Shown here: positions 5,751-9,680 of the stretch, piece after piece | How the letters are laid out: the number at the start of each line of letters is the position of its first letter | How positions within the stretch are numbered: position 1 is the stretch's first letter | Origin: Clostridiales bacterium | GTDB taxonomy: Bacteria > Bacillota > Clostridia > Oscillospirales > Oscillospiraceae | NCBI GenBank assembly: GCA_004555705.1 | Contig: SFHI01000108.1 | Span: forward strand, 1-9,680 | Length of the DNA stretch: 9,680 bases | Direction: 5' to 3' | Notes under the pieces: generated by a model | Told to the model about the DNA's origin: nothing | The model's database searches: none | What the model saw: the letters and a program-made list of their open reading frames with translations, nothing else | Program-made: the position numbers and the translations under genes

Positions 5751-6443
5751 TTACAGATACTTGGCGGTATTGACCTTCACGCCGGGGCCCATGGTGGAGA
5801 CCACGGTGCAGGACCGGATATACTGGCCCTTGGCGGCGGCGGGCTTGGCCTTGACAACGGCACGCATCAGGGTGTCCATGTTCTCGGCCAGCTTCTCGGA
5901 GCCGAAGGAAACCTTGCCGATGGGGCAGTGGATGATGTTGGTCTTGTCCAGACGATACTCCACCTTACCGGCTTTGATCTCCTTGACGGCAGCGGCCACG
6001 TTGGGGGTCACGGTGCCGGCCTTGGGGGAGGGCATCAGACCCTTGGGGCCCAGAACCTTACCAAGACGGCCAACAATGCCCATCATGTCGGGGGAAGCCA
6101 CGACTACGTCGAACTCAAACCAGTTCTCCTTGGTGATCTTCTCCACCAGGTCCATGCCGCCAACATAGTCGGCGCCGGCGGCCTTGGCCTCGTCAACCTT
6201 GGCGTCCTTGGCGAACACCAGAACCCGGCGGGTCTTGCCGGTGCCGTTGGGCAGAACCACGGCGCCGCGGACCTGCTGGTCGGCGTGACGGGAGTCAACA
6301 CCCAGCTTGATGTGCAGCTCGACGGTCTCGTCGAACTTGGCGGAAGCACCCTTCACAACCAGATCCAGGGCTTCGGTGGGGTCATACTGAACAGAGCGGT
6401 CGATCAGCTTCGCGCTCTCCTGGTACTTTTTACCTCTAAACAA
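5751..6443 (-). CDS. rplA: 50S ribosomal protein L1 (TTG start)
   Basis: L1 binds 23S rRNA at the mobile L1 stalk near the E site and in many bacteria represses its own operon. The product is 230 residues, normal length. Family motifs include RGKKYQESAKLIDRS (residues 3-17), LGVDSRHADQQVRGAVVLPN (47-66), the LGKVLGPKGLMPSPKAGTV segment, and the C-terminal STMGPGVKVNTAKYL. The chosen start is TTG at 6441-6443, because AAGGAGG lies nine bases upstream and homologues begin at this point. The in-frame ATG 15 codons further up has no ribosome site and would place the AAGGAGG inside the gene. It follows rplK after 81 bases and ends the operon at the terminator below it. Confidence 0.96.
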   Translation of the reverse strand: MFRGKKYQESAKLIDRSVQYDPTEALDLVVKGASAKFDETVELHIKLGVDSRHADQQVRGAVVLPNGTGKTRRVLVFAKDAKVDEAKAAGADYVGGMDLVEKITKENWFEFDVVVASPDMMGIVGRLGKVLGPKGLMPSPKAGTVTPNVAAAVKEIKAGKVEYRLDKTNIIHCPIGKVSFGSEKLAENMDTLMRAVVKAKPAAAKGQYIRSCTVVSTMGPGVKVNTAKYL

Positions 6444-6452
6444 TGTAATTAT

Positions 6453-6459
6453 CCTCCTT
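6453..6459 (-). promoter_or_regulatory. Ribosome binding site that fixes the TTG start of rplA
   Basis: AAGGAGG on the minus strand, a near-perfect match to the anti-Shine-Dalgarno sequence, nine bases before the TTG at 6441-6443. No ATG or GTG in the L1 frame lies at a suitable distance downstream. Confidence 0.85.
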
Positions 6460-6524
6460 ATAGTGGTGATGCGGAAAAATCCTCCCACATTTCCGGGTCA
6501 TAGCCTGCCCGGATTGGCTATTCA

Positions 6525-6950
6525 TCAATCAACAACGGTAACGCCCATGGAACGGCAGGTGCCGGCAACCTGGCTCTCGGCAGCCTCCAGAGTGGGGCAG
6601 TTCAGGTCGGGCATCTTGATCTTGGCAATATCGGCGATCTGGGCGCGGGTGATGGTACCGACCTTCTGCTTGTTGGGAACGCCGGAACCCTTGCTCAGGC
6701 CGATGGCCTTGGTGATCAGCATGGGGGTCGGAGGAGTCTTGGTGATGAAGGTGAAGCTGCGGTCAGCGTAAACGGTGATGACGACGGGAATCTTGTAGCC
6801 CTCCTGATCCTTGGTGCGGGCGTTGAATTCCTTGATGAAAGCGGCGATGTTGACGCCGTGCTGGCCCAGAGCGGGGCCTACAGGGGGAGAAGCGGTCGCC
6901 TTAGCGGCGTTAATCTGAAGCTTAATAATGCCGGTGACTTTCTGTGCCAT
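6525..6950 (-). CDS. rplK: 50S ribosomal protein L11
   Basis: L11 binds the GTPase-associated region of 23S rRNA and is needed for stringent-response activation by RelA-type enzymes. The product has 141 residues, the usual length. The N-terminal domain has the proline turn SPPVGPALGQHGVNI (residues 21-35), the site where thiopeptides act. The C-terminal RNA-binding domain ends AGTCRSMGVTVVD. The segment usually read as IPAGKATPAPP is INAAKATASPP here, a mild deviation. The ATG at 6948-6950 is chosen over an in-frame ATG three codons upstream, because AGGAGGTG sits eight bases before it and MAQKV is the family start. It is the third step of the rpmG-secE-nusG-rplK-rplA unit. Confidence 0.98.
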   Translation of the reverse strand: MAQKVTGIIKLQINAAKATASPPVGPALGQHGVNIAAFIKEFNARTKDQEGYKIPVVITVYADRSFTFITKTPPTPMLITKAIGLSKGSGVPNKQKVGTITRAQIADIAKIKMPDLNCPTLEAAESQVAGTCRSMGVTVVD

Positions 6951-6983
6951 AATAAGCACCTCCTGAATAAAATGTGGTATTGA

Positions 6984-7046
6984 TGCGCGCTGCGCATTTC
7001 TTGCGGGGCTTTACGCCCCTCCCACGTTCCGGCCGGAAATCCGGCC
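6984..7046 (-). other. Three consecutive hairpins in the nusG-rplK spacer
   Basis: The 104-base gap holds, in minus-strand order, GGCCGG-ATTT-CCGGCC (7031-7046), GGGGC-GTAAA-GCCCC (7005-7019) and TGCGC-AGC-GCGCA (6984-6996). None is followed by a T-run, so they do not look like terminators. They may be an RNA leader for rplK-rplA, possibly an L1 control site or an mRNA-processing site. The function is inference. Confidence 0.5.
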
Positions 7047-7054
7047 CGATGCGT

Positions 7055-7585
7055 TTACTGGGAAACGACCTCCACCTGGTCGAGCTCAAACTCGACGGAG
7101 GTCTCACGGCCGAACATGGATACGATCACGTTCACCGCGTTGCTGTCGACATCCACGCTCTCCACGGTGCCGGTGAAGGAGCTCAGGGGACCGTCGAGAA
7201 TCCGGACCGTGTCGCCCACGGCGTAGTTCACGATGATCTCCTTCTTTTCTACGCCCATGGCGTAGACCTCGTCCTCGGTCAGGGGGGTGGGGTCGTTGCT
7301 GGAGGAACCCACGAAGCCGGTCACTCCGCGGATGTTCCGGATAACGTGCCAGGTATCATCGCTGTAAACCATCTTTACCAGCACATAGCCGGGGTAAACC
7401 TTGCGGTCGAAGGTCTTGCTGACGCCGGATTCGGTGATCTCGGTGACGGTTTCCAGAGGGATGGAAACAGCCAGAATCTGGTCGTGCAGCCCGCGGGACT
7501 CCACGGTTTTCTCGATGGTGGCCTTTACAGTGTTTTCATAACCGGAGTAGGTATGCACCACATACCATTTCGCAGTTTCTGCCAT
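7055..7585 (-). CDS. nusG: Transcription elongation and termination factor NusG
   Basis: NusG binds RNA polymerase and modulates pausing and termination, and couples transcription to translation through the ribosome. The 176-residue product has the NGN domain (KWYVVHTYSGYENTVKATIE at residues 6-25, YPGYVLVKMV at 64-73, WHVIRNIRGVTGFVG at 79-93) and a C-terminal KOW domain (GDTVRILDGPLSSFTGTVES, 124-143). The ATG at 7583-7585 follows AAGGTG, which overlaps the secE stop codon, so the two genes are 11 bases apart and probably translationally coupled. The length and domain order are normal, with no inserted domain. Confidence 0.98.
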   Translation of the reverse strand: MAETAKWYVVHTYSGYENTVKATIEKTVESRGLHDQILAVSIPLETVTEITESGVSKTFDRKVYPGYVLVKMVYSDDTWHVIRNIRGVTGFVGSSSNDPTPLTEDEVYAMGVEKKEIIVNYAVGDTVRILDGPLSSFTGTVESVDVDSNAVNVIVSMFGRETSVEFELDQVEVVSQ

Positions 7586-7596
7586 GACGATGCACC

Positions 7597-7830
7597 TTAT
7601 TTGGCGAAGGCCTGGATCAGGGCGTCAATGCCGATCCGGGCTACAAAGTCAAACAGCCAGATGAACACGCCCACCACAACCACGCATGCGGCCACGATCA
7701 GGGTGTTCTTTCCAACCTGCTGCGGGGTGGGCCAGACAACCTTCTTCAGCTCGCTGCGGAGCTCCCGGAAGTACTTGCGGACCTTGCCCCAGGTTCTTTT
7801 GAACCAGTTTTCCTTTTTCGCTTCTGCCAT
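7597..7830 (-). CDS. secE: Preprotein translocase subunit SecE
   Basis: SecE clamps SecY in the membrane translocation channel. The product has 77 residues. A basic cytoplasmic part carries the conserved amphipathic segment and SELKKVVWPTPQQV (residues 26-39), followed by one membrane helix (about 43-63, LIVAACVVVVGVFIWLFDFV). This is the short single-helix form usual in Firmicutes. The ATG at 7828-7830 follows AAGGAGG. It lies 15 bases after rpmG and 11 before nusG, the conserved rpmG-secE-nusG order. No tRNA gene lies between rpmG and secE, as is found in some genomes. Confidence 0.97.
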   Translation of the reverse strand: MAEAKKENWFKRTWGKVRKYFRELRSELKKVVWPTPQQVGKNTLIVAACVVVVGVFIWLFDFVARIGIDALIQAFAK

Positions 7831-7845
7831 GACTCGGGCCCCTCC

Positions 7846-7995
7846 TTACTTGGTCTCGTTATGAACGGTGTGCTTTCTGCAGAATCTGCAGTACTTCTTC
7901 ATCTCGAGACGGTCAGGGTCATTCTTCTTGTTCTTCATAGTGTTGTAGTTTCTCTGCTTGCACTCAGAGCATCTCAAAGTGACTTTCACGCGCAT
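7846..7995 (-). CDS. rpmG: 50S ribosomal protein L33 (zinc-binding form)
   Basis: A small protein of the large subunit near the E site, 49 residues. Four cysteines in two CxxC pairs (C9/C12 and C36/C39) form a zinc ribbon, so this is the zinc-binding type. Family motifs are RVKVTLRCSECKQRNY (2-17) and KKYCRFCRKHTVHNETK (33-49). The ATG at 7993-7995 is chosen because AAGGAGGTG precedes it and the family begins MRVKV; an in-frame ATG 12 codons upstream lacks a ribosome site. It is the first gene of the operon, about 125 bases downstream of the likely transcription start. Confidence 0.97.
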   Translation of the reverse strand: MRVKVTLRCSECKQRNYNTMKNKKNDPDRLEMKKYCRFCRKHTVHNETK

Positions 7996-8125
7996 GAACG
8001 GCACCTCCTTAAATCTGCCTCCCTGTATCACCCCGGCTAGTAAAAATTTAGGCAGCGGACACTACAAATCCCGCTCCGGAGCTGAAAAAGGCGCACAAAA
8101 AAAGCCCTTCTTCACAGGTAGAAAC

Positions 8126-8154
8126 ATTCTATCACAGAGGATTTCCCTTGTCAA
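8126..8154 (-). promoter_or_regulatory. Promoter of the rpmG-secE-nusG-rplK-rplA operon
   Basis: On the minus strand TTGACA (8149-8154), exactly 17 bases, TAGAAT (8126-8131): a near-consensus housekeeping promoter. Transcription would start around 8119, leaving a leader of about 125 bases before rpmG, which includes the palindrome GCTCCGGAGC. No terminator-like attenuator is visible in that leader. Confidence 0.88.
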
Positions 8155-8166
8155 TGATTTTTTTGC

Positions 8167-8195
8167 TTTCTTTTTCCGGAGTTTTGGGGTACAAT
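8167..8195 (+). promoter_or_regulatory. Possible ruvX promoter
   Basis: TACAAT at 8190-8195 is a good -10 box, 29 bases before the ruvX start. The best-spaced upstream hexamer, TTTCTT (8167-8172, 17 bases away), is a poor -35. The site is back to back with the rpmG promoter, consistent with divergent transcription. Confidence 0.4.
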
Positions 8196-8224
8196 GGGGG
8201 CAAACGCAAATAGGAGGAGTAAAA

Positions 8225-8638
8225 ATGAGGATTATGGGAATCGACTACGGCGACGCCAGAACCGGCGTGGCCATTTCGGACCTGCTGTGCTCCATTGTGG
8301 GCTCCGCCCAGGTGGTGCCCAGCCGGAACACGGACAAGGCTGTGGCGGACATTGTCCGGCTGGCCCGGGAGAATCAGGTAGGGGAGATCGCCGTGGGGCT
8401 GCCCCGGAATATGGACGGCACCGAGGGACCCAGGGCGGAGCTGTGCCGGGCTTTTGCCGACCGACTGCGGGAGGAAACGGGGCTGACTGTGGTCATGTGG
8501 GACGAGCGGCGCACCACCGTGGAGGCCCACAACATCCTCTCCCAGCACAATTACCACGGCAAGAAACGCAAGGACACCGTGGACGCCGTGGCCGCGTCGC
8601 TGATTCTGGAAGGATACCTGGCATACAGGAAACGGTGA
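8225..8638 (+). CDS. ruvX: RuvX/YqgF family nuclease (putative pre-16S rRNA nuclease)
   Basis: A 137-residue RNase H-fold protein of the YqgF family, linked to 16S rRNA 5'-end maturation and annotated in many genomes as a Holliday junction resolvase. Motifs: GIDYGDARTGVA (residues 5-16) with the first catalytic Asp D7; VGLPRNMDGTEGP (57-69); MWDERRTTVEA (91-101); and DTVDAVAASLILEGYL (117-132) with a late acidic residue, D120, of the active site. The ATG at 8225-8227 follows AGGAGG with seven bases between; upstream in-frame ATGs extend into the divergent promoter region and do not match the family. It is transcribed away from rpmG. The stop codon is followed after 10 bases by repeat element 4, and no separate terminator is visible. 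Confidence 0.95.
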   Translation: MRIMGIDYGDARTGVAISDLLCSIVGSAQVVPSRNTDKAVADIVRLARENQVGEIAVGLPRNMDGTEGPRAELCRAFADRLREETGLTVVMWDERRTTVEAHNILSQHNYHGKKRKDTVDAVAASLILEGYLAYRKR

Positions 8639-8648
8639 CATGGGAAGA

Positions 8649-8765
8649 TAAATTGTTGTTTGCAAAATAAACGCTGTCATTGCGAGCCAGTGCGCACACT
8701 GGCGTGGCAATCCCCCGGTTAGAGGTAAAATGTATCGACAATTGCCCTGCAGAGTAGGGAATTCA
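8649..8765. mobile_element. MITE-like element 4, left half only
   Basis: The left terminal repeat TAAATTGTTGTTTG (8649-8662) is intact. It is followed by the GCCAGTG/CACTGGC hairpin arm (about 8675-8716, including ATTGC/GCAAT) and by the centre as far as ATGTATCGACAATTGCCCT, matching element 2 closely. The similarity fades near 8760, and there is no second arm or right terminal repeat, so this copy is truncated at the start of the acetyltransferase gene. Confidence 0.78.
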
Positions 8766-8790
8766 ATATCGAACGATGGGGTGGGTGGAT

Positions 8791-9543
8791 ATGATTTATG
8801 AATTGACGGAATGCCCGGAGCGGGCGGGGACTTTGTTCGCGGGGTGGGAGGATACCATGATTTTCTCCTGCCTGCAGGGGGTGATGGGCAGGGTATTTGC
8901 CACGGCACCGGAGAATCCCCAATCCGCCTGCGCGTTTGCGGGATGCTTCGCCTTTTACGCGGGCGCTCCCGACCGGGAGTTGGTTCGCGGCAAGCCAGAG
9001 GGATTTGTCATTATGGTGCCCCAGAATGAAGCCTGGGCGGAGCTGATTGAGCAGTGCTTCCCGGATGCCAGAAAAGTCACCCGGTATGCCATCCGGAAGG
9101 ATACCCGGTTTGACACAGAGAAGCTCCGGAGGCTGGCACAGGCGCTTCCGGAGGGGTATGTGCTTCGGAAAATTGACGGGCCGCTGTACGACAGGTGCCT
9201 GAAAAACCCGGTGACGGCGGATTTTGTATCCTCTTTTGAGACCAGGGAACGGTTTCTCGATCTGGGTCGGGGAATGGTGGTGCTGAAGGACGGAGAAATC
9301 GTTTCGGGAGCCTCCTCCTACAGCCGGTACCGGGAGGGCATTGAAATTGAGGTGGATACGGTTCCTGAGGAGCGCCGGAAGCACCTGGCCACGGCGGCCT
9401 GCGCCGCGCTGATCCTTTGGTGCCTGGAGGATAATCTGTACCCCAGCTGGGACGCCCAGAATCTGAATTCCGTACACCTGGCCGAAAAACTGGGATATGC
9501 GTTCTCCTATGAATACACTGCCTACGAGGTGGACGGGCAGTGA
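8791..9543 (+). CDS. GNAT-family N-acetyltransferase, zwittermicin-resistance (ZmaR)-like
   Basis: The 250-residue product probably transfers an acetyl group from acetyl-CoA to an unknown amine. The N-terminal part (GWEDTMIFSCLQGVMG, residues 18-33) and the C-terminal GNAT fold resemble the GNAT_acetyltran group that includes ZmaR. Visible GNAT elements are GMVVLKDGEIVSGASSYSRY (161-180), IEIEVDTVPEERRKHLATAA (184-203) for CoA binding, and SWDAQNLNSVHLAEKLGYAF (219-238), the usual final helix-strand. In the CoA loop the usual R/Q-x-x-G-x-G/A reads RRKHLA, with His198 where Gly is expected, which could weaken CoA binding. The start is uncertain: ATG at 8791 has GGTGG just upstream, while an in-frame ATG at 8776 has no ribosome site. 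The substrate, and any resistance role, is unknown. Confidence 0.82.
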   Translation: MIYELTECPERAGTLFAGWEDTMIFSCLQGVMGRVFATAPENPQSACAFAGCFAFYAGAPDRELVRGKPEGFVIMVPQNEAWAELIEQCFPDARKVTRYAIRKDTRFDTEKLRRLAQALPEGYVLRKIDGPLYDRCLKNPVTADFVSSFETRERFLDLGRGMVVLKDGEIVSGASSYSRYREGIEIEVDTVPEERRKHLATAACAALILWCLEDNLYPSWDAQNLNSVHLAEKLGYAFSYEYTAYEVDGQ

Positions 9544-9570
9544 GAAGGCCGCTGAGAGAATGCCGCAGGA

Positions 9571-9583
9571 AGATAAATTGTTG
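9571..9583 (+). repeat. Fifth copy of the outer repeat end, interrupted
   Basis: AGATAAATTGTTG matches the left end of elements 1, 3 and 4 for its first ten element bases, 27 bases after the acetyltransferase stop codon. It then changes abruptly to GGCACCTCTAAAAAC rather than continuing TTTG. Confidence 0.6.
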
Positions 9584-9680
9584 GGCACCTCTAAAAACTA
9601 CCCTTTTGGGTTTTGGACGGATCTTTTGCCCCAACAATGCGTTTTGAAAAGTCCGCAATACATCCAGTATTCCGAACTTT
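9584..9680. mobile_element. Possible edge of an insertion sequence or a third type of element core
   Basis: The last 97 bases contain no gene. They start with GGCACCTCTAAAAAC at the exact point where the shared repeat end is interrupted, and include a CCCTTTTGGG palindrome-like stretch. An abrupt junction inside a repeat suggests the terminus of an inserted element continuing beyond the window, but no transposase reading frame is visible here and the family is not recognised. Confidence 0.3.

Noticed and set aside
6444..6488. ATG at 6488 as the rplA start
   Set aside because: No ribosome site precedes it, the 15 extra residues do not resemble L1, and AAGGAGG lies downstream of it at the right distance from TTG.
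6974..7864. 296-codon plus-strand frame across nusG and secE
   Set aside because: Antisense to two conserved genes with correct starts and operon spacing; the translated sequence resembles no protein family.
1503..8765. Could the repeated hairpins be a CRISPR array?
   Set aside because: Copies are kilobases apart, lie in separate intergenic gaps, contain internal inverted arms and lack regular spacers.
8719..9588. 289-codon minus-strand frame opposite the acetyltransferase
   Set aside because: It starts in the window-edge repeat and mirrors the GNAT gene; the plus-strand frame has recognisable GNAT motifs.

Overview
The window looks like a chromosomal segment of a GC-rich Firmicute, most likely a gut clostridium of the Oscillospiraceae/Ruminococcaceae type. 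This is inferred from the Firmicutes-type SerA, SerC, L1 and NusG sequences, the strong AGGAGG ribosome sites, the L10-leader attenuator, and abundant palindromic repeats of the kind found in that group. No species is claimed.

Layout, left to right. (1) 1-2956, minus strand: an amino-acid block with apgM-like phosphoglycerate mutase/proposed homoserine kinase, then serC, then serA (cut by the window edge); a mobile-type repeat lies between apgM and serC. (2) 2957-3432: apgM promoter, a terminator and a second repeat. (3) 3433-4308: an unrecognised polytopic membrane protein starting just behind the rplL terminator. (4) 4381-7995, minus strand: translation/secretion genes rpmG-secE-nusG-rplK-rplA from a consensus promoter at 8126-8154, closed by a terminator at 5703-5731; then a separate rplJ-rplL unit with its own promoter, L10 leader and attenuator. 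A repeat element sits between the two units. (5) 8225-9543, plus strand: ruvX/yqgF (divergent from rpmG), a truncated repeat copy, and a GNAT acetyltransferase of the ZmaR-like type. (6) 9571-9680: another repeat end running into unidentified sequence at the window edge.

Two things stand out. First, the rplL product is 111 residues and lacks about 13 residues of the C-terminal domain: the conserved stretch that forms the translation-factor-binding helices is replaced by one Asn, in frame. Second, several intergenic repeats begin with the same outer sequence (TAAATTGTTGTTT). Two are complete and carry unrelated palindromic cores between perfect terminal inverted repeats. The cores hold REP-like hairpins whose differences between copies are nearly all compensatory base-pair changes, which suggests that the folded form is maintained.

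Functionally, 3-phosphoglycerate links the mutase-like enzyme to SerA and SerC in serine synthesis. The ribosomal block supplies L33, L11, L1, L10 and L12, plus SecE and NusG. RuvX is a housekeeping nuclease. No CRISPR array, tRNA or rRNA was seen.
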